Assembly (NCBI GenBank): GCA_026400105.1
Contig: JAPLPQ010000048.1
Span: 1-47,469, forward strand
DNA: 47,469 bases
From: Burkholderiales bacterium
GTDB taxonomy: Bacteria > Pseudomonadota > Gammaproteobacteria > Burkholderiales > Burkholderiaceae_C
Direction: 5' to 3'
Shown here: positions 28,825 to 38,383 of the stretch, piece by piece
Numbering within the stretch: the first letter of the stretch is position 1
Layout: each line of letters starts with the position of its first letter
Translations under genes and position numbers: made by a program
The notes under the pieces: model-generated
What the model was told of the DNA's origin: nothing
What the model saw: only the letters and a program-made list of their open reading frames with translations
Database searches by the model: none

Positions 28825-28895
28825 TTCAGCGGTCATTAAGCTGGTGGAATTCCCGGCGCGGCCTGTTGCCGCCGGTACTCATTCCCGGACAAAAC

Positions 28896-29939
28896 ATGAC
28901 TCAGACCCGAATCGCGGTGGCCGGTGCCGGCCTGATTGGCCAGGCCCATATGGCCGTGATCCAGCGCAATCCCGCCTGCCAGCTCGGCGCCATCGTCGAT
29001 CCGTCGCCAGCTGCCGTCGCCCTGGCGCAGCGCGCCGGCGTGCCGCTCTACCCGACGCTCGAGGCCCTGCTGGCGCAGGACCGGCCGGACGGCATCATCC
29101 TGGCCACGCCCAACCCGCTGCATGTGCCGCAGGCGCTGCAGTGCATTGCCGCCGGCCTGCCGATCCTGCTGGAAAAGCCGATCGCCACCACGGTGGCCGA
29201 GGGCCGGCAGCTGGTCGATGCGGTCGCGCGCAGCGGCGCCAGGGTCCTGATCGGCCACCACCGCGCGCACAGCCCGATCATGGCCAAGGCCCGCCAACTG
29301 GTCGAGTCGGGCCAGCTCGGCCGGCTGGTCGCCGTCATGGGCAGCGCCACCTTCTTCAAGCCGGACCATTATTTCGACGACGGCCCGTGGCGGCGCGAGT
29401 CAGGCGGCGGCCCGATCCTGATCAACCTGATCCATGAGATCCACAACCTGCGCATGCTCGGCGGCGACATCGTCGCAGTGCAGGCCTTCAAGTCCCATGC
29501 CGCGCGCGGCTTCGCGGTCGAGGACACGGCGGCGATCAATCTGCGCTTCGCCAGCGGCATGCTCGGCAGCTTCATGCTGTCGGACAGCGCCGCCTGCGCG
29601 CGCAGCTGGGAGCAGACCTCGCGCGAGAACCCGGCCTACGCGAGCTACGACGACGAGGACTGCTACGTGATCAGCGGCACCCTGGGCAGCCTGTCGGTGC
29701 CGACCATGCGGCTCAAGACCTACCCGAGCGCGCAGGCCAGCAGCTGGTGGAAGCCGTTCGAGGTCGGCACCGTGGGCCTGGTGCGCGAGGACCCGCTGAG
29801 CCGTCAGATGGCGCATTTCATCGCGGTCGTGCGCGGCCAGGCACAACCCCTGGTCACGGCGCGCGACGGCCTGGAGAACCTGCGCGTGACCGAAGCCATC
29901 GCGCGGGCGGCCGAGAGCGGGCAGGTGGTCGAGCTCTGA
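28896..29939 (+). CDS. Gfo/Idh/MocA family NAD(P)-dependent oxidoreductase
   Basis: A 347-residue cytoplasmic dehydrogenase of sugar, inositol or related alcohol substrates. The Rossmann motif VAGAGLIGQAH is at 8-18, and the conserved lysine block LLEKPIATT has Lys94. The C-terminal alpha/beta domain contains GGGPILINLIHEIHNLRML, in which the histidines are candidates for catalysis. The substrate cannot be told from the sequence. The start ATG at 28896 lies directly before the Rossmann strand. The facing LysR gene suggests inducible expression in a small catabolic unit with no transporter beside it. Confidence 0.87.
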   Translation: MTQTRIAVAGAGLIGQAHMAVIQRNPACQLGAIVDPSPAAVALAQRAGVPLYPTLEALLAQDRPDGIILATPNPLHVPQALQCIAAGLPILLEKPIATTVAEGRQLVDAVARSGARVLIGHHRAHSPIMAKARQLVESGQLGRLVAVMGSATFFKPDHYFDDGPWRRESGGGPILINLIHEIHNLRMLGGDIVAVQAFKSHAARGFAVEDTAAINLRFASGMLGSFMLSDSAACARSWEQTSRENPAYASYDDEDCYVISGTLGSLSVPTMRLKTYPSAQASSWWKPFEVGTVGLVREDPLSRQMAHFIAVVRGQAQPLVTARDGLENLRVTEAIARAAESGQVVEL

Positions 29940-30049
29940 CGAGCCGCACCGGGCCGCATCGATCCGCGTCAAGCGGGTACAACGCCGGGCCGGTGCGCGC
30001 CAGGCACCCATTCGGCGCTGCTACCGGCACCGGCCGCCCAGTGAGCAGC

Positions 30050-30074
30050 AAAAAGGCCGGCAAATGCCGGCCTT
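30050..30074 (-). terminator. Intrinsic terminator of argG
   Basis: AAGGCCGGC (30053-30061) and GCCGGCCTT (30066-30074) form a perfect nine-base stem with an AAAT loop. Read on the minus strand it is followed by a run of five T (30054 down to 30050), 28 bases after the argG stop. The plus-strand side lacks a good T-run, so it serves argG mainly. Confidence 0.8.
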
Positions 30075-30101
30075 CTCGTGCCTGGAGCCGCTAAAAGCCG
30101 C

Positions 30102-31776
<1,675 letters not shown>

Positions 31777-31900
31777 GGAGTTCGCTCGCGAGAAATCGCG
31801 GTTAAAAAGGGGTGGAGAAAGCCTGGCGCCGCCCGCAGCGACGCGCCAACCCGCCATTTTAGAGGCGCGGGCGGCAGGCTTTGCGGGAAATGTCGCGGCC

Positions 31901-32245
31901 TCAGGCCCGACTGGCCCAGTCGCTGGCGTCGAAGCCGACCGTGATGGCGTTGTCCCACTCGACCACCGGGCGCTTGATCACGCTGCTGTGCGCGATCATG
32001 ACCGGCTTTGCGCTGGCGCCATCGACCACGCTGGCCTGCAGCTCGGGGTCGAGCTTGCGCCAGGTCGGGCCGCGCCGGTTCAGCAGCTTGTCCCAGCCGA
32101 CGGCGCCGATCCAGGCGTCCAGCCTGTCCTCGGGCACGCCGGCCTTCTTGAAGTCGTGAAATTCGTGCGCGACGCCCTGTTCGGTCAGCCAGGCGCGTGC
32201 CTTCTTGACTGTGTCGCAGTTGGGGATGCCATAGACCTTGATCAT
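31901..32245 (-). CDS. ArsC/Spx-family thioredoxin-fold protein (YffB-like)
   Basis: A 114-residue thioredoxin-fold protein of the ArsC/Spx superfamily. The single active-site cysteine is in IPNCDTVKKARAWL, and WDKLLNRRGPTWRKLD, SVIKRPVVEW and VGFDASDW follow. These match E. coli YffB along the whole length. Despite the ArsC label, YffB-type proteins are not shown arsenate reductases, and their link to dapE in many genomes is not repeated here. The start at 32245 (MIKVYGIPNC) is fixed by the family N-terminus. It is divergent from the helicase gene. Confidence 0.88.
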   Translation of the reverse strand: MIKVYGIPNCDTVKKARAWLTEQGVAHEFHDFKKAGVPEDRLDAWIGAVGWDKLLNRRGPTWRKLDPELQASVVDGASAKPVMIAHSSVIKRPVVEWDNAITVGFDASDWASRA

Positions 32246-32330
32246 GGCGAAGATTGTGCCGCAAGCAGGGCGACGACAAGAGTTGACCGCAGCGGCAAGA
32301 ATTTCGCAGGTTTTAATGGAAAATGTCACC

Positions 32331-32356
32331 AGATTGCATTTTGAATCATTCAATCT
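32331..32356. repeat. Nested inverted repeat before the helicase gene
   Basis: AGATTG (32331-32336) pairs with CAATCT (32351-32356), and inside it TTGAA (32341-32345) pairs with TTCAA (32349-32353). The site lies 26 bases before the ATG at 32382 and could be an operator or a leader hairpin. Confidence 0.4.
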
Positions 32357-32381
32357 GCAGATCTCGACCCAGCTCTCATTC

Positions 32382-34019
32382 ATGGCCACCCTCCACCCTT
32401 CATTTCCCACCGCTGGCTTGCTCGGTCCAGGCTTCTATCGCGAGCGCGACGTGCTCGAACTGCTCGAAGTCGGCCTGCCTGCGGGCTACGATCTGTTCCA
32501 CAACGTGGACTGGTCCAGCACGGTCGAAGGCCGGCAGCAAATCGGCGAAATCGACATCGCGGTCGTCTCTTCACTGGGGCATTTGCTGTTGATCGAGGTC
32601 AAGTCCGGCGCGCTCGAGGAGGGCGAATCGGGACTGTCCAAGCGCTACGCCAAGCGCGACGAGGCGCTCGATGTCGGGCACCAGCTGCGCCGCCAGCACG
32701 GCGCTATCCTGTCGCGCCTGACCGACGAAAGCCTGCGCCAGGTCAGGGTCGGCACGCTGCTCGTGCTGCCCGACCATCGCGTCGCGTCGCCGTCGCCGTC
32801 GCTGGCGCATCAGTCCGAGCGCATCGTCGATGCCGACGGCTACCCCGGACTGTGCCAGCGCGTGCTCGAACTCATGCCGCACGATCCGCTGCCGGACGAC
32901 ACCAGGCAAAGGCTGGTCGACTTCCTGTCCCATCGCTTCAAGGTGCAGCCCGACGTCTCGTCGCACATCGGGCAGATCATGCGCACCAGTACCGCGCTGT
33001 CGTCCGGGCTCGCGACCTGGATTCCCGCGATCGAGCATGAGTCGGGCCTGTTCGTGATCGAGGCCACGGCCGGCTCTGGCAAGACCCAGCTCGCGCTCGC
33101 GCTGATGCGCCAGGCCCATGTCGCCCAGCAGCGCTGTGCCTATGTCTGCTTCAACCGCGCGCTGGCCGACCACATGACGCTGATCGCGCCGTACACGGCG
33201 CAAATCATGACGTTCCACGAGGCCTGTGTCGAGCACGCGCGGCGCGGTGGCATCGAGCCGGATTTCAGCCAGCCGGGCATCTACGCCGAACTGGCCGATC
33301 AGCTCACCGCCGCCACGCCCCAGATGACGCCACGCTGGGACCTGCTGATCCTCGACGAGACCCAGGACTTCGAGCCCGAATGGGCCCAGTCGATGACCGA
33401 CCTGCTCAAGGACGGTGGCCGGGCCTACCTGCTGGGCGACCAGCAGCAGCGCATCTACCGGCGCGAGGGTTTCGAGCTCGAACAGGCGGTGCGCATCCGC
33501 TGCATGGACAACTTCCGCAGTCCGCGCAAGGTCGTCGAGGCGATCAACCTGCTGGGCCTGAGCGAGCGGACGGTCGTATCCCGGTCGGCGTTCGCGGGCC
33601 AGTTGCCGGGTTTTCACGATTACCGGGCCACACCGGGCCGCGCGCTGGCCCAGGTCGAGGCCTGCGTGCGCGAGCTAAGGATCGCCGGCTTCAAGCCGGA
33701 GCAGATCGCGGTGCTGACCTACGGCCGCAGCAGCTCCGAGATCCTGGAGCGCGAAACGATCGCCGGCCTGCGCACGCGCCGCTTCACCGGCCGCTACGAT
33801 TCGGCCGGCAACCCGTTGTGGACCGGGGGCGAACTGCTGGTCGAGACGCTCTACCGCTTCAAGGGCCAGAGCGCGCCGGCCGTGGTCCTGTGCGAGATCG
33901 ATTTCGAGCAGGTCAGCGAAGTCGAGCGCCGCAAGCTGTTCGTCGGCATGACGCGCGCGCAGGTCCGGCTCGAGTGCGTGCTGAGCGAGCGGGCGGCGCG
34001 GGGGTTGCTGGCGGGGTGA
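32382..34019 (+). CDS. NERD-type nuclease fused to UvrD/Rep-like superfamily 1 helicase
   Basis: A 545-residue cytoplasmic protein with two parts. Residues about 15-130 resemble a NERD/restriction-endonuclease-like domain, with QQIGEIDIAVV (Glu56, Asp58) and LLIEVKSG (Glu72, Lys74) as the D/E-ExK metal site. Residues about 215-545 are an SF1 helicase: Walker A ATAGSGKT (228-235), DETQD (325-329), GDQQQRIY, a motif IV-VI region with TLYRFKGQSAPAVVLCEI, and FVGMTRAQVRLECVLS. Proteins with this build occur in phage-defence settings, but the role here is unproven. The start is uncertain: ATG at 32382 has no good ribosome site, and ATG at 32316 in the same frame is an alternative. It ends four bases from the convergent Fic gene. 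Confidence 0.82.
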   Translation: MATLHPSFPTAGLLGPGFYRERDVLELLEVGLPAGYDLFHNVDWSSTVEGRQQIGEIDIAVVSSLGHLLLIEVKSGALEEGESGLSKRYAKRDEALDVGHQLRRQHGAILSRLTDESLRQVRVGTLLVLPDHRVASPSPSLAHQSERIVDADGYPGLCQRVLELMPHDPLPDDTRQRLVDFLSHRFKVQPDVSSHIGQIMRTSTALSSGLATWIPAIEHESGLFVIEATAGSGKTQLALALMRQAHVAQQRCAYVCFNRALADHMTLIAPYTAQIMTFHEACVEHARRGGIEPDFSQPGIYAELADQLTAATPQMTPRWDLLILDETQDFEPEWAQSMTDLLKDGGRAYLLGDQQQRIYRREGFELEQAVRIRCMDNFRSPRKVVEAINLLGLSERTVVSRSAFAGQLPGFHDYRATPGRALAQVEACVRELRIAGFKPEQIAVLTYGRSSSEILERETIAGLRTRRFTGRYDSAGNPLWTGGELLVETLYRFKGQSAPAVVLCEIDFEQVSEVERRKLFVGMTRAQVRLECVLSERAARGLLAG

Positions 34020-34023
34020 GGGC

Positions 34024-35211
34024 TTACTGGTTCCAGCCTTTGACATTGACGGCATAGCGCGTGGCCTTGCCGACGCCTTCCACCACAAACAGAGACTTGG
34101 CCAGCAGGTCGGCCAAGTCGCGCGTGGCCGTCGCCTTGGAGACTCCGGTCATCTTGGCGTACTTGTCCGCCGTCATGCCTCCGAGAAATTCACCATCGCC
34201 GGCTTCGACCAGACGAGCCAGGATCTTGTGCTGACGCTTGTTGATCGATTGTTCCGTTGCACGCTGCCAGAAAGCGGACTTGGCAATCGCCTGCAGCACG
34301 ATCCGTTGCGATCGCTGGCAGGCTTGCGTGTAGATCCGAACGAACCACAAGATCCAGGGCGTGACATCGAGCGTGCCGCATTGGGCGGCGTTGAGCGCAT
34401 CGTAATAAGCACGCCGACTGCTCAGCAGTTCGGATGACAGGCTGAACAGGTATCGGTGGCTGTCGGCGTCTTGTGCCAGGGCCAAGTCGACGATGGCTCG
34501 TCCCAGCCGGCCGTTGCCATCCTCGAAGGGATGTATGGACTCAAACCACAGATGGGCCAGCGCGGCGCGCACGATGCCGTTGAGCGGCGTTTCTGTGTCG
34601 GATGGAGCCTTTTTTTCGGGCCGGCTGGCTTCGAACCAGGCCAGAAACGCTTCCAGTTCTGCACCGACCTGTCTTGAGGGCGGCGCGGTGTAATGCACCA
34701 CCTCGCGACCGGGTCGGCCGCTGACGATCTGCATCGGGTCCTCGTGGTCGCGCAAGCGCCCGATGGCAATGCGCAGTAGTCCCGAGGTGCCACCCGGAAA
34801 GAGCGCCGACTGCCAGCGGCAAAGCCGGTCCAGGTCCAGTGGCGCATCGTGTTCCGAGGTCGCATCCTGCATCACGTCGATCAAACCGTCGACATGCCGG
34901 TCCTGCGCGCCGTGGTCTTGCAGGCCGAGCCGGTGCAGCACCGACGATCGAACCGAGGCCAGCTCCAGCTTCTGGCCCTCGATCGCTGCCGTGGCGATGG
35001 CCTCCTGCATCCAGACATCGCCGCTGACCTCGAGCAGGCGAGGCAGTCCGATCGCCTGCAACTGCCCGAGCAGGATGCCTTGCTGCAGTCGTGCCTGCTG
35101 CAACTCGTCTGCCAGAGCGGTCATGTCGATCCGGAACCGTGGCCAGTCCGGCTGCTGCCAGATGTAGCGGGCGGAAGGTTTGGGGCCGGATGCGGTGGTC
35201 ATGAGCCGCAT
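34024..35211 (-). CDS. Fic family protein with N-terminal DUF4172 and C-terminal winged helix
   Basis: Fic enzymes transfer AMP or other phosphates to protein hydroxyls. The 395-residue product begins with a DUF4172-like region (YIWQQPDWPRFRID, about 16-90). That region includes the autoinhibitory motif TAAIEG (74-79), of the (S/T)xxxE(G/N) form, placing it in class II. The catalytic motif HPFEDGNGRLGR is intact at 227-238 (His227). The C-terminus (about 330-390) has a winged-helix DNA-binding pattern, MTGVSKATATRDLADL. This suggests that the protein binds its own promoter; a palindromic array covers its start codon. An ATG at 35202 is an alternative start. Its target is unknown. Confidence 0.89.
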   Translation of the reverse strand: MRLMTTASGPKPSARYIWQQPDWPRFRIDMTALADELQQARLQQGILLGQLQAIGLPRLLEVSGDVWMQEAIATAAIEGQKLELASVRSSVLHRLGLQDHGAQDRHVDGLIDVMQDATSEHDAPLDLDRLCRWQSALFPGGTSGLLRIAIGRLRDHEDPMQIVSGRPGREVVHYTAPPSRQVGAELEAFLAWFEASRPEKKAPSDTETPLNGIVRAALAHLWFESIHPFEDGNGRLGRAIVDLALAQDADSHRYLFSLSSELLSSRRAYYDALNAAQCGTLDVTPWILWFVRIYTQACQRSQRIVLQAIAKSAFWQRATEQSINKRQHKILARLVEAGDGEFLGGMTADKYAKMTGVSKATATRDLADLLAKSLFVVEGVGKATRYAVNVKGWNQ

Positions 35212-35261
35212 TCTACAAAATACGGCTCAAAAAATAAGCCGTATTTGGCTGCTTGCGGCTC
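35203..35261. promoter_or_regulatory. Array of GAGCCGtATT half-sites over the fic start, candidate operator
   Basis: AAATACGGCT (35218-35227) and AGCCGTATTT (35237-35246) are perfect ten-base inverted arms. A further arm GAGCCGCATT (35203-35212) pairs with AATACGGCTC (35219-35228) with one mismatch and covers the fic ATG. GCGGCTC at 35255-35261 is a partial fourth copy. A related copy lies at 35301-35326. Confidence 0.6.
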
Positions 35262-35300
35262 AGGTGTGCTACGTCTGCTCAAGAGGGTTGCTTGGGGTAT

Positions 35301-35326
35301 GAGCCGGATTTCAAGAAATACGGGCT
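35301..35326. repeat. Second copy of the fic operator-like palindrome
   Basis: GAGCCGGATT (35301-35310), six bases, AATACGGGCT (35317-35326), then an A-rich run and AGCC. The layout follows that of 35203-35240 about 98 bases away with several changes, so it is either a second operator or a decayed duplicate. Confidence 0.5.
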
Positions 35327-35381
35327 AAAAATAGCCATGTTGTGATGAGTAAATGTATGAGTTCTTGTGGTTTTGGTCTTG

Positions 35382-35420
35382 ATAAGAAGTTTTGAATAAT
35401 TTCTTGAAAGATTTCTTATC
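35382..35420. repeat. Inverted repeat GATAAGAA / TTCTTATC around the GTPase stop codon
   Basis: GATAAGAA (35382-35389) and TTCTTATC (35413-35420) are perfect arms separated by 23 bases. The right arm covers the GTPase stop codon (35416-35418). It could form a 3' stem-loop in the GTPase mRNA, but it has no U-run behind it. Confidence 0.4.
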
Positions 35421-36546
35421 TGTTTTTTGTTAGGATTCGTCCTAAAAGCATGAGAACACTTTTTTTGTCTCTTAGATCTTCGGGTTTAATATCTTTGAGT
35501 TCCTCGCTAATTTTTGTAAATTTATTGAATGCTTGTTTGAGTAACTCCTTGTCGTTTAATGAGTGCTCGTTTTCAAACATCCACTTGACGGATGCTAGCA
35601 TTGCGAATGTGATTGCTACTGCGATGCCTGCTGCTGCAATATCTAAAACAAATGTTGGAGGTAGAAAAGATTTTGCCCATAGGAATGCTGTGGTTCCAAG
35701 CGACTGGCCAGCAAAAGTTGGTAAAAGAGATAAGGCGGAGGATTTGCTAAGAACTTCGCCCTTGTATAAGTAGTTGAGCGAAGTTATTGCAACTACTTGC
35801 GTCGCAGTAATGTATGCAGCACTGCCAGGAATGAAGGCTTCGCCAGCAACTGCAACGATAGCTGTGCCAATAATTCCAATTGCATAGCTTTCTTTGCTTT
35901 TGAGGTGTTTGGCAAGAAGAATTTCTTTTTTCTCAGTTTTTAAAAAATTAAAAATTTCTTCCCGAACTTCCTCTACTCCTCTGATATCCATGCGGGCGCC
36001 TTTGCGTAGCTTTGGGTCAAACCCTTTTGTGCAAGTCCCGAAGATTTTATCTATGCCAAGAACGGATTTCCATTGTTCTATAACCGAATTGTAGGCAGAT
36101 TCTTCAAGGTCATCCCATTCGTCGATTTTGTTAAGGACGACAATTGGTTTTTTGGAGCTATTCTTTAAATCTTCGAAGTTCGCTTTTTGTGAAGCATCGG
36201 CGGAACCGGTGACTACAAATATGCCGAGATCAATTGATTCAAGGAAGGTCTCGGTTTCTTTGCTATTTTCCTTTCTGACATCATCAAGACCGGGGCAATC
36301 AATAATGAGAACTTGTTCATCTAGTTTGTAAGGAGTGACTTTAGTTGTTACTCCTGAATTTGCCCCTACTTTGGCAATTGGATTGTCTCGGGTGCATTCA
36401 AAGATGGCGTTGAGAAGTGAGCTCTTCCCTGCGCTAACTTTCCCGATTAATGCAATATTGATGTGATTTTCGAAGTCTGGAACTTTTTCTTCATACTTTT
36501 CGTTAAAAATTTTTTCAAAATCTTCTTTTGAATAGTTGTCGCTCAT
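35416..36546 (-). CDS. Dynamin-like / IRG-like GTPase with hydrophobic C-terminal region
   Basis: A 376-residue GTP-binding protein. The G domain has G1 GKVSAGKSS (35-43), a G2 threonine in SGVTTKVT (64-71), G3 DCPGLDD (83-89), G4 NKID (139-142) and a possible G5 TCTKG (171-175). Residues about 222-256 and 284-325 are hydrophobic and could enter or span a membrane, as in the DUF697/IRG-like group. A charged helical tail ends the protein. The start at 36546 has GGAG seven bases upstream; a TTG further up is less likely. Base composition is strikingly AT-rich with AAA/GAA/ATT codons, unlike all neighbours, which indicates transfer. TATACT at 36606-36611 (minus strand) may be its -10. The function is unknown. 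Confidence 0.85.
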   Translation of the reverse strand: MSDNYSKEDFEKIFNEKYEEKVPDFENHINIALIGKVSAGKSSLLNAIFECTRDNPIAKVGANSGVTTKVTPYKLDEQVLIIDCPGLDDVRKENSKETETFLESIDLGIFVVTGSADASQKANFEDLKNSSKKPIVVLNKIDEWDDLEESAYNSVIEQWKSVLGIDKIFGTCTKGFDPKLRKGARMDIRGVEEVREEIFNFLKTEKKEILLAKHLKSKESYAIGIIGTAIVAVAGEAFIPGSAAYITATQVVAITSLNYLYKGEVLSKSSALSLLPTFAGQSLGTTAFLWAKSFLPPTFVLDIAAAGIAVAITFAMLASVKWMFENEHSLNDKELLKQAFNKFTKISEELKDIKPEDLRDKKSVLMLLGRILTKNR

Positions 36547-36653
36547 AAATTTCTCCAAAAATTAAACATGCGGTGAAAATTGAATTTTGTGTAGATGTTT
36601 CAGGGAGTATAGATTTTATCTATTTTTAATTTCTTTATTGTATGCGGCTGTTG

Positions 36654-37943
36654 TCATCTCGTCACCTGCATTACCGCATAAATCGCCAGGCCGACCAGCC
36701 CGCCGACGATCGTGCCGTTGATGCGGATGAACTGCAGATCGCGCCCGATCGCGAGCTCGATGCGCTGGCTCATTTCCTCCCGGGTCCATTTCGCCAGCTG
36801 CAGCTCGATGAAGCGTCCGACCTCGCCCCGGTAGCGACGGATCAGCGTGACGCTGCCGTTCTCGATCGCCTGGTTCAGCCATTGCCGCAGGCCGGGCTTC
36901 TCGACCAGGATCTGGCCGAGCTGCTGGATCCAGGCCTGGATCTGGCGCAGCAGCGCCGGCTGGTCCTGGCTCAGGTCATGCAGCAGTCGGTCCTTGATTC
37001 CGTCCCACAGCCCTGACAGCAGCCCTTGCACCTGCGTGTCATGTACCAGTTCGGCCTGATGGCGCCGGATCTTCTCGGCCCATTGCGGGTCGGCCTTGAG
37101 CCGCAGCGCGAAGTCGCCGATCCAGCCGTCGAACAGGCCGCGGAAGCGGTGTGCCGGATCGCGCCGGACTTCGTCGAGCTTCTGGTGCAGCGACGCGATC
37201 GAGCGCGGCGCATAGGCGTTGATCGCCATCTTCATCATCGAGTTCTCGACGCCCAGGCTGTCGATCAGGAACTGGCTGATGGTCGGGTGCTTCTCGGTAT
37301 CGCCCAGATAGGCACCGGCGCCATCGAGCAGCGCGTCGAGCAGTTCCTGATGCCGGTCGCTCTGCATCAGACGGTCCACCAGCTGGCCCGCCGTCCCCGA
37401 CAGATCGACCTCGGTCAATTGCTGGCTGGCGAGCTCGCGGAGCTTGTTCCGGATCTGCTCGTGGTCCAGCGCCTCGATCAGCTGCCTGGCGACAGTAGCC
37501 GCCGATTGGCCCAGCCCGGTTAAGTGCTGCGGATCGAGCAGCCATTCGCCCATGTGCCGGGCCGGATCGGCCTGCCGGATCTTGCTGCCGATCGCTTCCT
37601 CGGTAATGAAATGGTTCTCGACGAAGGCGCCGAGGTTGCGGCCGATGGCGTCCTTGCTGTTCGGGATGATCGCCGTGTGCCAGATCGGCAGGCCCAGCGG
37701 GTGCTTGAACAGCGCGACGACCGCGAACCAGTCAGCGATCGCGCCGACCATCGCGGCCTCGGCGAAGGCGGCGACATAGCCCCAGGCCGGATGCCGGGCG
37801 CGCAGCGCATGCGCCACTGCCAGCAGGCAGGCCGCGCCAGCCAGTAATGCCAAGGCGACCAGTCGCATATTGCGCAGGCCCTGACGGCGCAGCTCGTCAG
37901 CGGTTCGGTCGAGGTCTTGCTGGATTTCGGTGGGGGTACGCAT
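36654..37943 (-). CDS. DUF445 family membrane protein (YjiN-like)
   Basis: A 429-residue protein with a membrane hairpin near the N-terminus (about 26-80, including GAIADWFAVVALFKHPLGLPI, the DUF445 hallmark). It continues with PNSKDAIGRNLGAFVENHFI, a long helical middle of amphipathic segments, and one C-terminal helix at about 405-425 (INGTIVGGLVGLAIYAVMQ). The family is widespread and its function is not known. GAGGA upstream of 37943 supports the start. It is the last gene of an apparent operon led by the WYL regulator, 24 bases behind the zinc-ribbon gene. Its 3' end borders the AT-rich GTPase segment. Confidence 0.88.
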   Translation of the reverse strand: MRTPTEIQQDLDRTADELRRQGLRNMRLVALALLAGAACLLAVAHALRARHPAWGYVAAFAEAAMVGAIADWFAVVALFKHPLGLPIWHTAIIPNSKDAIGRNLGAFVENHFITEEAIGSKIRQADPARHMGEWLLDPQHLTGLGQSAATVARQLIEALDHEQIRNKLRELASQQLTEVDLSGTAGQLVDRLMQSDRHQELLDALLDGAGAYLGDTEKHPTISQFLIDSLGVENSMMKMAINAYAPRSIASLHQKLDEVRRDPAHRFRGLFDGWIGDFALRLKADPQWAEKIRRHQAELVHDTQVQGLLSGLWDGIKDRLLHDLSQDQPALLRQIQAWIQQLGQILVEKPGLRQWLNQAIENGSVTLIRRYRGEVGRFIELQLAKWTREEMSQRIELAIGRDLQFIRINGTIVGGLVGLAIYAVMQVTR

Positions 37944-37967
37944 GATTCGGTCCTCGGTCAGTCCTTG

Positions 37968-38180
37968 TCAGCGTATCAGCAGCTTGATTTGTTTCGCCAG
38001 TTTCGCCAGCGACACCTGGACCGGACTGGCAGCCTGCGTTTCCAGCGGGCTATGCCCACACGCCGGGCAGGCCGGGAAGTAGTCGATGCCGTACACCAGT
38101 GCATCGCTTCGGGGCGCGACGGTCTTGGACCAGTGGCAGGCGGGGCAGCGGTAGGTGTGCGGGCGTGGCGGTATCGGCAT
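37968..38180 (-). CDS. Small zinc-ribbon protein
   Basis: A 70-residue cytoplasmic protein with two CxxC knuckles, RCPACHW (Cys12, Cys15) and ACPACGHSP (Cys38, Cys41), which together form a rubredoxin-like zinc ribbon. The C-terminal third (VQVSLAKLAKQIKLLI) is an amphipathic helix. I do not know a named family. It lies 12 bases after the stop of the 47-codon gene and 24 bases before DUF445, so the frame is probably real and co-transcribed. A ribosome site is weak, which suggests coupling to the gene upstream. Confidence 0.68.
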   Translation of the reverse strand: MPIPPRPHTYRCPACHWSKTVAPRSDALVYGIDYFPACPACGHSPLETQAASPVQVSLAKLAKQIKLLIR

Positions 38181-38192
38181 GGGTTGTGACCG

Positions 38193-38336
38193 TTATTTGT
38201 TGTTGCTGCCCGAGGCGGCAGCCTTCTCGTGCGCCCACTTGGCATAGGCACTCAACGCCACCGTGGCGGCCATGCCCGCCGCAAAGGTGATCGCGAACGA
38301 GGCCAGGTATTCCAGCGGGGACGGGGTGTTGTTCAT
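38193..38336 (-). CDS. 47-residue membrane peptide
   Basis: A very small gene not obvious by length but well supported. The ATG at 38334-38336 is preceded by AGAGGAAG at good spacing and the frame ends in TAA at 38193. The product starts MNNTPSPLEYLASFA and has one hydrophobic helix (about 9-32, YLASFAITFAAGMAATVAL). A short polar tail, KWAHEKAAASGSNNK, follows. One membrane pass is expected. It lies between the WYL regulator (47 bases) and the zinc-ribbon gene (12 bases). I do not recognise a family and the function is unknown. Confidence 0.68.
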   Translation of the reverse strand: MNNTPSPLEYLASFAITFAAGMAATVALSAYAKWAHEKAAASGSNNK

Positions 38337-38383
38337 GACGGCTTCCTCTCTTGATGATGGGTGACGGGGAACAGGGCGCGCAT

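Noticed and set aside
36609-36628. Terminator ATAGAT-TTT-ATCTAT followed by T-run
   Set aside because: The weak AT-only stem points along the plus strand, where no gene ends; it is probably incidental to the AT-rich segment.
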